From Candidatus Leptofilum proximum (GTDB lineage: Bacteria > Chloroflexota > Anaerolineae > Promineifilales > Promineifilaceae), in the NCBI GenBank assembly GCA_016710325.1, contig JADJXK010000002.1:5208001-5272000 (forward strand): a DNA stretch of 64,000 nucleotides. The letters are read 5' to 3'. Position numbers and translations under genes: made by a program. Shown one piece after another: positions 1 to 8,310 of this stretch (position 1 is its first letter; each line of letters starts with the position of its first letter). Below the pieces are notes generated by a model, which did no database searches, was not told the DNA's origin, and worked only from the letters and a program-made list of their open reading frames with translations.

Positions 1-11
1 ATGGAGGCAAA

Positions 12-401
12 ATGTCAAAAAAAGGAAATCGCGAGATAAAAATGAGCAGTGGAATTTACAATGAAGGTAGTAATAGTGGGGTTCAAGCAGGTCGAGATTT
101 GATTTTGCCTGATCATGATCACCACATGTATGATCAACATAGATTAAACTCCAATACGGAGAATGAGAATGTTATCTCAACTAGATTACCAGAACTCAGG
201 CGTTTAATTATTAAGCATTTTAGCGATAGTGATTTGCGAGATATATGTTTTGATCTTCGATTGGATTATGAATCTCTCCCTGGTACCTCGAAAAGTGAAA
301 AAGTCAGGGAATTACTGCTGTTTTTAGATAGAAGTAATACTGTTGAGAGGCTTGTAAACGTATGCCGTGAGCTTCGTTCGAGTATTATATTTACTACTTA
401 A
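12..401 (+). CDS. EAD-only adaptor-like protein
   Basis: A 129-residue protein. Residues about 58-122 match the small helical effector-associated domain (EAD) of bacterial conflict systems: an LPELRRLIIKHF start, then LRDICFDLRLDYE, a PGTSK turn and a final amphipathic helix. Before it lies a Gly/Asn-rich stretch (GIYNEGSNSGVQAGRDL) and a His-rich linker. Nothing catalytic is visible, so it is probably an adaptor that binds other EAD proteins; two more lie at 8.3-11.6 kb. A GGAGG sits 5 nt before the ATG. The DNA is AT-rich and lacks the ACGGCCGT motif common elsewhere, which suggests acquisition. Its stop overlaps the stop of the converging Nudix gene. Domain class fairly sure; function inferred. 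Confidence 0.75.
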   Translation: MSKKGNREIKMSSGIYNEGSNSGVQAGRDLILPDHDHHMYDQHRLNSNTENENVISTRLPELRRLIIKHFSDSDLRDICFDLRLDYESLPGTSKSEKVRELLLFLDRSNTVERLVNVCRELRSSIIFTT

Positions 402-1033
402 CTTCTTGGCCGGAGGAGTTGGTCGTAGACGTCGTCTAGCCAGCGGTTTTGCGGGTGGACGACGGCCGGTTTGGGCTGCAAATCGGCCCAGAAGGGGGTG
501 AAGACGTGGCTGCGGTCGCTGGGGAGGGTCCACCGATCGGGCGTGTTTTCGTGGCAGAGCAGGTGCACGTAGCGGCGGGTTTTGCGCCAGCTGAGGTGCT
601 CCTCCGGCAGCCAGCCGTCGATAAACAAGGTGATGGTTTGCGGGTTGGGCAGCTGGTCGTACTCCAGGTAGGTGATGCGGCGGAAACGGCCGTTCCGCTC
701 CCCCACATTAAATGTCATCCCCCGGCTAAACAGTGGCGCAAACGGCAGCGAAGTCTCATCTGGCTGGCTGAGAATGCAGCTGTCCTGGTTCAGAACTGCT
801 TCCCCGGCGGCCAGCTCGTTGTCGATCTGGCCCAGGGTGCAGTGGATGGTGAGGTGGGTGAGCCCGGTTTCCTCAAAGGCTTCGCGGAGAACGGCCGTTG
901 GCCACTCCTCCCCCTCATCCACCGTGCCTGCGGGAAGCTGCACGCCTGCCTGGGGGTGCTGAAACAGCAGCAGCTGCGGCTGCCCCTGGCGGCCGGTGCG
1001 GGTGATGAAGGCGGTAACTTTGTGGATGGTCAT
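398..1033 (-). CDS. Nudix hydrolase
   Basis: A 211-residue protein with a complete Nudix box at residues 36-58: G36, E42 and the REAFEE core at 50-55 followed by G57, matching GX5EX7REUXEEXGU. The family hydrolyses nucleoside diphosphates linked to another group with a divalent metal; the substrate cannot be told from sequence. The C-terminal half is longer than in minimal Nudix enzymes and rich in Trp and Arg. It follows the BrkB-like gene by 18 nt on the same strand, so the two are probably co-transcribed. Several ACGGCCGT motifs show that it belongs to the host sequence type. Family call secure. Confidence 0.9.
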   Translation of the reverse strand: MTIHKVTAFITRTGRQGQPQLLLFQHPQAGVQLPAGTVDEGEEWPTAVLREAFEETGLTHLTIHCTLGQIDNELAAGEAVLNQDSCILSQPDETSLPFAPLFSRGMTFNVGERNGRFRRITYLEYDQLPNPQTITLFIDGWLPEEHLSWRKTRRYVHLLCHENTPDRWTLPSDRSHVFTPFWADLQPKPAVVHPQNRWLDDVYDQLLRPRS

Positions 1034-1051
1034 AGGTGCAAGGGCAATGCG

Positions 1052-1975
1052 TCAGGAGGTCTCATCTGCCTCGGTGTTGAAGGGGCGAGGCGGGGCGAGG
1101 CGCCAGACAGCGTTGCGGGTTGGCTGGATGGGTGAGCCGTACTTGTTGGCGTACGCCCGGGTAAATTCTGCGCCAAAGAGGAAAATTTGCGCCGAGTAGT
1201 AGACCCAGAGCAGCAGTACCCCCAGGGACCCGGCCGCGCCGTAGGTGGAGGTGGCGGAGCCATACTTCAGGTACAGCCCGATGAGGCTGCGCCCCAACAT
1301 GAAGAGCAGGGTGGTGACGGCCGCACCCAGCAGCACATCGCGCCAGGTGACGTGTGCATCGGGCAGCACTTTAAACAGGATGGCAAACAGCCCGGTGAGG
1401 ATGACCAGGGAGGCCAGAAAGTTGATTTGCGGCAGCAGCACGCCGATGCCCGGCAGCCAGAAGGCGAGGCGGTCGCCGACGGCCGTAATGATGAAACTTA
1501 TCGCCAGGGAAAGGAGCAGCAGCAGCCCCAGCACCAGGACCATGCCAAAGGCCAGGGCCCGCTTGCGAATGGTGTTCAGTATGCCTGCTTTGGGGTGGGG
1601 CCGAATGCCCCAAACCATGTTCAGGGCGCGCTGGAGATGGGCAAACAGGCTGGAGGAGGCCACCACCAGCACAATGGCGCTGACCACGGTGGCAAAGCGG
1701 CTGGCCCTGGACTTGCTGGCGTTGGTGATAAGGTTGAGGACCACTTCTTCCATCTCGGCGCCGAACTCGCTGTTTACTTCGGCCAGCACCCGGTCGCGCA
1801 CCTCGGCATCGTTAAAGACGGCACCGGCCACGGCCACGGCGATGACCAGCAGGGGGGCCAGGGCAAAGATGGTGTAGTAGGTGATGGCGGCGGCCAGCAG
1901 GGAGGCATTGTCCCGGCTCCAGCCCTGGGCGCTTTCTTTGAAGAGTTCGAGAATCTGAACGGCCGCTGCTTTCAT
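1052..1975 (-). CDS. YihY/BrkB family inner membrane protein
   Basis: A 307-residue multi-pass membrane protein of the YihY/virulence factor BrkB family (PF03631). The N-terminus is amphipathic (KESAQGWSRDNASLLAAAITYYTIFALAPLL split by the first membrane segment), and about six hydrophobic segments follow, with the family's GAxLFMxGR and YGAAGSLGVLLLWVYYSAQIFLFGAEF-type conserved region near the end (read at about 1190-1300). Function of the family is unsettled; early RNase BN claims were withdrawn. The start at 1975 is chosen because an upstream extension is proline-rich and unlike the family. It heads a two-gene unit with the Nudix gene. Confidence 0.9.
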   Translation of the reverse strand: MKAAAVQILELFKESAQGWSRDNASLLAAAITYYTIFALAPLLVIAVAVAGAVFNDAEVRDRVLAEVNSEFGAEMEEVVLNLITNASKSRASRFATVVSAIVLVVASSSLFAHLQRALNMVWGIRPHPKAGILNTIRKRALAFGMVLVLGLLLLLSLAISFIITAVGDRLAFWLPGIGVLLPQINFLASLVILTGLFAILFKVLPDAHVTWRDVLLGAAVTTLLFMLGRSLIGLYLKYGSATSTYGAAGSLGVLLLWVYYSAQIFLFGAEFTRAYANKYGSPIQPTRNAVWRLAPPRPFNTEADETS

Positions 1976-2248
1976 GCCCTGAATCTTAGGGGGAGTGGGG
2001 CGGGGATGCAACTATTTGAGTTTTGAGGATGGCAAAGGGTTGCAGCTGATGCGTGAAACGTGAAACGTGAGGGGAGATTTTGCAGTATGGCGCAGCTGTT
2101 CGAGACTGAATGAAACGGGGTTGAGAGGTTAGGGAGCGTATAGGGAGCTTGTAGGAAGGATGTAGGAAGGAAGTACGAAGGATGATCGAAGGATGATTGC
2201 CCGATTTTGGGCGAGTTTATGGCCGTTTTCGGCCGTACCAAACGATGT

Positions 2249-2280
2249 CTGTAGGGCCAAGGCGCGCCTTGGCCCTACAG
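2249..2280. repeat. 32-bp perfect palindrome (family B, copy 1)
   Basis: Two 16-nt arms without a spacer, each reading CTGTAGGGCCAAGGCG from its own strand. A close relative with core GGTCAAGGCATGCCTTGACC lies at 19465-19498. The shared frame (TGTAGGGYCAAGGC and its complement) marks a dispersed REP-like palindrome. It could act as a terminator or a nucleoid or transposase target; nothing in sequence decides. Confidence 0.8.
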
Positions 2281-2300
2281 ACGTTCACACCAAAACGGCC

Positions 2301-2437
2301 GTAGGGGTGGGACGGCGCGGAAACACCCTGGCCTGACGTAGAACCCATCTTCCGCGCCGTCTCACCCAGAATGATTGTCTTCTGACAGTTCCATCGCGCT
2401 GGGTGGCGGGAATTGGTGGGTGAGACAGGCGGGAATG
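2301..2437. repeat. Dispersed palindromic intergenic repeat (family A, copy 1)
   Basis: Begins GTAGGGGTGGGACGGCGCGG, has the partial complement CCGCGCCGTCTCACCCA at 2352-2368, and ends with GTGAGACAGGCGGGAATG. Related copies lie at 14428-14615 and 29391-29540. The inverted halves would fold into a long branched hairpin. It encodes nothing visible and resembles a MITE or REP-type element. Confidence 0.75.
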
Positions 2438-2583
2438 ACATAGGCTAACCTGATTATTTTCTTAAAGACCAACAGACCCGCTCCTACGCTCCCGGAGGGT
2501 GGGAAGGTTGGGTTTGAGGTTTCATTTTTTTCCTGGCTGAACTATCATAGAGAGACATTGACACTTGATGAAGGAAATACTCT

Positions 2584-5500
2584 ATGCCAGATACGCCCTT
2601 CCAACCACAGCTAGATTTTAGCCCGCACAACAACCAATCCCTTTTTTCTGATCATTATTTGCAGGAGATTTTGCGCCGTACGGCCGTCTGGCGAGACATG
2701 CAAGGACCGGCAGGCAATTTCCTGGCGTGGCTGCAAGATTTGTATGCCCTGGAGGGGAATCAGCTGGCCAACTACAACGAATCGCAGCTGGAAGACAACT
2801 GGATCAAGCCCATCCTCGACCGGCTGGGGCACGTGTGGGAAGGGCAGGCGTCCATCCCTGGCCTGACCCGCACCATCAAAAAGCCGGACTTTGCCCTGTT
2901 CCCTGACGAGATGGCCCGGCAAACGGCCGTTCCTCACCAAAACACGCCCAATTATGTGAAAGACGTCCTGGCCCTGCTGGAAGCCAAAAAGTGGACCGTC
3001 AACCTGAGCAAAAAGAGCGGCCCGCTGCCCCGCTTTGACGACCAGAACCCGATGTACCAGATCGACACCTACCTGGGCTTGAGCGGGGTGACCTGGGGCG
3101 TGGTGAGCAACGGCCGTTTCTGGCGGCTGGTTCACAAAAACAGCTCCCGCACGCTGGAAACGCACTTCGAGATCGACCTGCTGGCCGCCCTGGAAGCGCC
3201 CAACGACCGCTCCGCCCTGGCGGTGGCTACCTTCTTCTGGGCCTTCTTTAACCAGGGCGCTTTCCGGCCCGATGCCCACGGCCATACTTTCCTGGACGAC
3301 GCGCTGAGCCAGAGCAAGGCATATGCCATCGCCCTGGAAGCCGATTTGCGCGACAATGCCTACCGCTCTTTAGAACAGCTCATCATTGGCTTTTTTGCCG
3401 GGGATACCCGCCTGGATGCCCAAAACGCCGACCACCGCGCCCAGGTGTACCAGAACAGCCTCTACCTGCTCTACCGCCTGCTCTTTCTGTTCTACGGCGA
3501 AGCCCGCGCCCTGCTGCCGATGGGCAATCCCACCTACAAAGATGCCTACAGCCTGCAAACCCTGGCCAGCGACTTCCACCGGCAGCGCGACCGGTTGGAC
3601 AGCCATCCCACCACCGGCCGTCGTCATTGGGACCGGCTGCAAGAGCTGTTTCGCCTGATCAGCGGGCGCGATGCCCAATTTAACGCCGAACTCGGCGTGC
3701 CGCGCTACAACGGTGGCCTGTTCGACCCCGAGCAGCATCCTTTTTTGGAGCGCCATTTTGTGGGCGACCGGGGGCTGGCGAAGGCGATTGATTACCTGGC
3801 TTACCGGCGCGTGCGCGAAGACGGCCGTTTCCAGGGCTACCAGTCCGTCGATTACCGCACCCTGGACGTGCGTCAGCTTGGTTCCATCTACGAGGGGCTG
3901 CTGGAGTACAAGGTCGCCGTGGCCACCGAAGAAATGGTGACGGTGCGCCAGAAAGGCGTGGAAACCTGGCTACCCGCCCGCCAGAGCAAAGCCGCGCCGC
4001 TGGACCGACGCCAGCCGGGTGAACTGTACCTGACCAACGACAAGGGCGAGCGCAAAGCGACCGGCTCTTACTACACGCCCGATTACATCGTCGAGTACAT
4101 CGTGGCCAACACGCTGGGGCCGCTGGTGCAGCAGGCCCGCGAGCGCGTCAAGGCCCAGGTGCGCCAGACCGGATCGCTGAGCGAGGCCGAACGCCGCCGC
4201 CAGAGCGCCCAGCTCTTTGTGCAGGAGATTTTGGCCCTCAACGTGCTGGACCCGGCGATGGGTTCCGGTCATTTTCTGGTTGAGGCCACCAACTTTTTGG
4301 CGCGGGCGTTGGCGACGGATGAGTATGCCTCGCCGGAGGTGACAGTCACTTCAAGCGGAACTGGTGCCCAGGCAGCCGCTTTTCAAGTGACTGTCACCTC
4401 AACACCCATCGACCCTGAAACCGACCTCCTCTACTGGAAGCGCCGCGTCGTGGAGGCGTGTATTTACGGCGTGGACAAAAACCCGATGGCGGTGGAGCTG
4501 GCTAAACTGTCATTGTGGCTAAAAACGGCCGCTGCCGACAAACCGCTCAGCTTCCTCGACCACCACCTGCAGCACGGCGACAGCCTCATCGGCGCCTGGC
4601 TGGACGATTTGCAAGCCCCGCCCCACAGCAAAACCCAATCACCAATCTCTGATCTCCAATCTCCCCTCTTCAACGACGCCGCCTTCACCCGCGACGCCAG
4701 CCTGGCCGTCAAGGGCGTGGCCACCATCGAGCGCCTGCCCACGCTGGACATCGAAGACGTGCACGCCAAGGAAGCCGCCTGGCAAGACATCCAGCACACC
4801 CACGTGGCCCGCTGGCAAACGCTGGCCGACCTGTGGGTGAGCGCCTATTTTGGCAACGCCATGACCCAAGAAGAGTACCGTGCCCTGGCGGCGCACTTGC
4901 AGCACTTTCCCGGAAACTCGGAGTTTCCGGGAAAGTCACCTACGCTGCTCAGCGACGCCCAGCTGCACCACTTCTTGCAGCACCCCGCCGTGACGGACAA
5001 CGAGTATTTCCATTGGGAGCTGGCCTTCCCCGAAGTGTTTTTTGACGAATACGGCCGTTCCCGCCGCGCAGCCGCCGGATTTGATGCCGTCATCGGCAAC
5101 CCGCCCTACGTGCGTCAGGAGCAGATGGCCGCGATCAAACCATTTTTGCCCCACGCCTACGAACCTGTTTACAAGGGCACGGCCGATTTGTACGTTTACT
5201 TTCTCAATGGCGGCATCAACTGGCTGCGGGCTGGTGGATTTTTGTCCTACATCGTCAACAACAAGTGGCTGCGGGCAGGGTATGGTGATGGCTTGCGCGG
5301 TTTTCTAGCAAAGGAAGCGCTGGTCAAGGGCGTCGTTGACTTTGGTCACGCGCCTATTTTTGCCGACGCCGATACCTTCCCCTGCATTCTGGTCCTGCAA
5401 AAGCCGGAGAGCGAGCAGGAGATTGAGAAGAACAAAACTGAAATTTGCATTTTCCCTCGCGAAGAGTTGGAAAATGTAGACGTTTCGCAGTTTGTAGTTG

Positions 5501-6121
5501 CAAATAGCTTTTCTGTTTCAAGCAAACGTTTTGGCGAAGAGCCTTGGAGTTTGGAACCTGAAATAGTTGAAGACCTAATGGAAAAGGTTAGGCAACGTGG
5601 TGTTGCATTAAGTGAATTTATCGGCCAAAAGCCTTATTACGGCATTAAAACGGGATTCAATCAAGCTTTTCTAATTGACAGTGACACTAGAGCGAAATTA
5701 ATTCAAGATGATCCCGGTTCTGCGGAGATTATTCATCCATATTTGCGAGGGCAAGACATTAAACGTTGGTCATCCGAATGGATGGAGCTTTGGATGATTC
5801 TTCTTAAGTCTAGCGAGAATTACCAATGGCCTTGGAGTGAAGCACAAGACGAAGCGGAAAGTATTTTCGCGCAAACATATCCATCAATTCACAAATATTT
5901 GATGACTCATGTGGACAGGCTAAAGCAACGCCAAGACCAAGGAAGATTCTGGTGGGAATTGCGTTCATGTTCCTATTACGAGGTTTTCGAAAAGCCAACG
6001 ATAATTCATACCGATATTACTTGGCGGCCTCAATTTGCCTTTTCTCCCGATCCTATTTACTTGTTGAATACTGCCTATTTATGGCCTACAGATGATCTTT
6101 ATCTTTTAGCTGTAGTTAATT
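2584..6121 (+). pseudogene. Type IIG restriction-modification protein, 5' part (interrupted)
   Basis: First 1179 residues of an Eco57I-like fused nuclease-methyltransferase. The N-terminus shows a PD-(D/E)XK pattern (D102, E133-A-K135). The N6-adenine methylase core follows, with motif I DPAMGSG at about 556-562, NPPY at about 839-842 and the YYTPDYIVEYIV segment before motif I. The TaqI_C-like target recognition region begins near residue 930 and is cut after LLAVVN by the IS at 6122. The rest continues at 7122. From about nt 5410 the sequence turns AT-rich, pointing to an exchanged recognition domain. Three palindromic repeats are embedded in frame (4336-4400, about 4635-4670, 4904-4936). 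Cutting and methylation would defend against phage if intact; the IS should abolish this. Confidence 0.88.
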
Positions 6122-7121
6122 AGAGTTGTTCCTAATTAAAAAACGGGTAAATTCCAGCCAATTCAGCTGGAGAAAACTAAATGAGCCTACAAATTCGTGA
6201 TGATCGTCATATGCGTGCTTTAACCGGCGTATCAGAAACACAATTCGAGATTTTACTAGAAGTATTTTTCATGACTTACACCAAGATGCAATGGCAAGCC
6301 TATCAAGACGGTAGCGCAGCCGGTGTGCGTCAACGGCGTCCAGGCGGTGGCCGAAAAGGTGCTTTGCCCACGATGCGAGATAAATTGTTGTTTCTGCTCT
6401 ACTATTTCAAGGTTTATCCCACCTTCGATGTGTTAGGCACTCAATTCAACATGGCCCGGTCCAAAGCGAATGAAAACCTGTATAAGTTAGTCCCTGTTTT
6501 ATATCAAACCCTGGTTCACCTGGAGGTCATGCCCCCTCGTGAGTTTGCCACGCCAGACGATTTACTCGAAGCACTGGCTGGTATGGACACGATTCTGATT
6601 GATGTCACCGAAAGGAGCTATCGCCGTCCCCAGGATAACCAAGAGCAGCGTGAACATTACAGTGGCAAAAAAAGACACACGCTTAAAAACACGGTGATAA
6701 CGGCTTTGAACAAAACGATTCTTTTCCTGGGACGGACCTTTGCCGGACATGTTCATGATTACACCATGCTTAAAGAGGAGTTTCCGCCAGAACAAGCTTG
6801 GTTTGAATTCATGGCAGTCTTAGTTGATTTAGGCTATCAGGGCATTCTCGCCGATTATGTGGGAGAAGAGATTCATATCCCCCACAAAAAGCCACGTAAA
6901 AGTAAGAAGAACCCTGTGACCACCTTATCAACCGAACAAAAAGCTGACAATAAAGCGTTGAGTCAAATCAGAATATTGGTTGAAAACGCGATCTGTGGTT
7001 TGAAGCGATACAATATTCTTGTGCATCGATTTCGTAACCACAGAAAGTCTTTTGAGGATGACGTGATTGGCATTGCCGCTGGTCTCTGGAACTTCAATCT
7101 CAATTATTAAGGAACAACTCT
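6122..7121 (+). mobile_element. IS5-like insertion sequence, 1000 bp
   Basis: Exactly 1000 bp by my reading. The ends are 18-bp inverted repeats (6122-6139 and 7104-7121) that match at 16 of 18 positions, beginning AGAGTTGTTCCT. A 3-bp duplication ATT flanks the element (6119-6121 and 7122-7124), as in the ISL2 group of the IS5 family, which duplicates ANT. Removing the element and one ATT restores the reading frame of the interrupted type IIG gene, so the insertion is precise and probably recent. The element lacks ACGGCCGT. Confidence 0.92.
6181..7110 (+). CDS. IS5-like transposase (DDE_Tnp_4)
   Basis: A 309-residue transposase. The N-terminal part (about 15-100) carries a helix-turn-helix of the HTH_Tnp_4 type; the catalytic part follows with D in LIDVTE, D in VDLGYQG and E in ENAICGLKRYNIL, the DDE triad of the DDE_Tnp_4 class. 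The Arg-rich RSYRRPQ segment after the first Asp is typical. The stop codon lies inside the right inverted repeat. The frame is intact, so the element may still be active. Confidence 0.92.
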   Translation: MSLQIRDDRHMRALTGVSETQFEILLEVFFMTYTKMQWQAYQDGSAAGVRQRRPGGGRKGALPTMRDKLLFLLYYFKVYPTFDVLGTQFNMARSKANENLYKLVPVLYQTLVHLEVMPPREFATPDDLLEALAGMDTILIDVTERSYRRPQDNQEQREHYSGKKRHTLKNTVITALNKTILFLGRTFAGHVHDYTMLKEEFPPEQAWFEFMAVLVDLGYQGILADYVGEEIHIPHKKPRKSKKNPVTTLSTEQKADNKALSQIRILVENAICGLKRYNILVHRFRNHRKSFEDDVIGIAAGLWNFNLNY

Positions 7122-7660
7122 ATTCACCATTGCTTTGGTCATTCATGTGGCGTAATGCAATGCACGGCAAGGATGAAGCACTACGACTGATCTACTCTTT
7201 TGTTGAGAATCTGCCCATTGCTGTACCGTCTGATGAGATTCGGGCTGGAGTGGAAACGGCCGTTATCGAAACAATCGCCCTGACCAAAGAACAACGTGCC
7301 TTGAGCAAAGAAATGCTGGACTGGCTGCACGTTGAGTTTGGCATCGAAAAACCGGGGCAAAAACTGGAATCGTTTGCTGCTCTCAGTGGTGATGAGTTCA
7401 TGAAGGAGGTCAAAAGTCGTCGGCCACGCTCCGCCAGCCGCCTCACTCCGGCAGAAGTTCGCCTTTTGAAAACGACACACGAGAAATACGGCCGTGATGT
7501 TCGCCAGCTAGAGACCACCATCAACCAGCTAGAAACAAAGCTCTCAGACCTCGTCAATCAAGCCTATGGCCTCACCAATGAAGAAATCGCCTGGCTCTGG
7601 AAAACTGCCCCACCCCGCATGCCCATCGATCCGCCAGCAAACCACCGTAAAACCTCATGA
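7122..7660 (+). pseudogene. Type IIG restriction-modification protein, 3' part
   Basis: The continuation of the gene cut at 6121. Read through the restored junction it gives AVVNSPLLWSFMWRNA, then about 175 residues ending MPIDPPANHRKTS. It completes the recognition domain and a C-terminal coiled region (QLETTINQLETKLSDLVNQAYGL, split here by position) typical of type IIG tails. It has no start or ribosome site of its own. One ACGGCCGT at about 7258 marks the return to host-like sequence after the AT-rich recognition segment. Confidence 0.85.
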
Positions 7661-7712
7661 TCTGCAATTAAATCAAAGGATAACAACTAAAATTTTGCAT
7701 TGGAGAAATATT

Positions 7713-8132
7713 ATGCCTTTATTCAAAAAACAATCTCAACCTGAAATAGAACCCAAAGATGTGGCTTTTGAAGTGGCGGCTGAAATGTTTCAAAAAGTCG
7801 AAAAAACATATCTGGGACTCTTATCAAGAGAATGTAATATGTTGAATTTCAGAGAGCTTACAAAAATTATCACCTTAGCAGAAGAAACATTACACATAAT
7901 GAAAGAATACCAGCTTGGCAATCGCGGAATTGTCACTTCTCAAACAAGTATCTATCTTGTTTCACTCCTGCAAGCCCGTGCTAAGTGCTTTTTTAATATG
8001 GGTAATAAAGATATTGACCCTGAAAACAACTATCAATTGGCTCGAATAGATTGTAAGGCAGCTTTGGAAATAGCAGCGAAATGGGATTTACCTGCAAGTG
8101 AGGCCCATGTACTATTGAAAAAGCTTGACTAG
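7713..8132 (+). CDS. Small helical protein, unknown
   Basis: A 139-residue soluble protein that I do not recognise. It is predicted mostly helical, with a TPR-like look: KVEKTYLGLLSRECNM, EETLHIMKEYQLG and ARIDCKAALEIAAKW. The start is the ATG after TTGGAGAAATATT; earlier codons in the same frame overlap the methylase tail and look spurious. AT-rich, free of ACGGCCGT, and located between the type IIG gene and the GTPase, so probably cargo of the same island. Confidence 0.65.
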   Translation: MPLFKKQSQPEIEPKDVAFEVAAEMFQKVEKTYLGLLSRECNMLNFRELTKIITLAEETLHIMKEYQLGNRGIVTSQTSIYLVSLLQARAKCFFNMGNKDIDPENNYQLARIDCKAALEIAAKWDLPASEAHVLLKKLD

Positions 8133-8210
8133 CTTTGCTGAATAAATTGAGCCATGTTGCGTAAAAAAACATCCCGAATTGTTAAGCGAGTCATTATTTG
8201 CTTGCGTGTT

Positions 8211-8293
8211 ACTACCGCCGACCACCTCATCGACCAGATCGTCTACAAACTGTACAACCTCGCCCCCACCGAAATCGCCATCGTGGAGGGAAA
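8211..8293 (+). pseudogene. C-terminal remnant of a second adenine methylase
   Basis: About 27 codons read TADHLIDQIVYKLYNL followed by APTEIAIVEGK, the standard ending of Eco57I-like methylases. It is GC-rich in an AT-rich setting. No upstream part is present: the sequence before 8211 does not continue the frame. The type IIG gene at 2584-7660 has its own, different ending, so this comes from another gene that was largely deleted or replaced when the GTPase gene arrived. Confidence 0.6.
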
Positions 8294-8310
8294 GTTACCT
8301 CAGAAGACAA

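Larger units (their letters stand above)
2012..2583. other. Repeat-filled intergenic region
   Basis: This 570-nt gap holds no credible gene. In order it contains a short GTGAAACGTGAAACGTGA tandem (about 2050-2070), a GAAGGATG-type tandem at about 2150-2200, a perfect 32-bp palindrome at 2249-2280, and a copy of a dispersed intergenic repeat at 2301-2437. The last 60 nt are AT-rich and probably carry the promoter of the type IIG gene; GAAGGAAAT lies just before its ATG at 2584. Confidence 0.7.

Noticed and set aside
2584..7660. BREX PglX or a plain type I HsdM
   Set aside because: The N-terminal D102/E133-x-K135 nuclease pattern fused to the methylase and the single-gene layout fit type IIG better; no pglZ, brxA-C or hsdR/hsdS genes adjoin.
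8179..8310. An earlier start for the GTPase gene
   Set aside because: The 44 extra codons are out of frame with, and overlap, the methylase remnant; their Ser/Thr/Pro-rich product is typical of a wrong frame.
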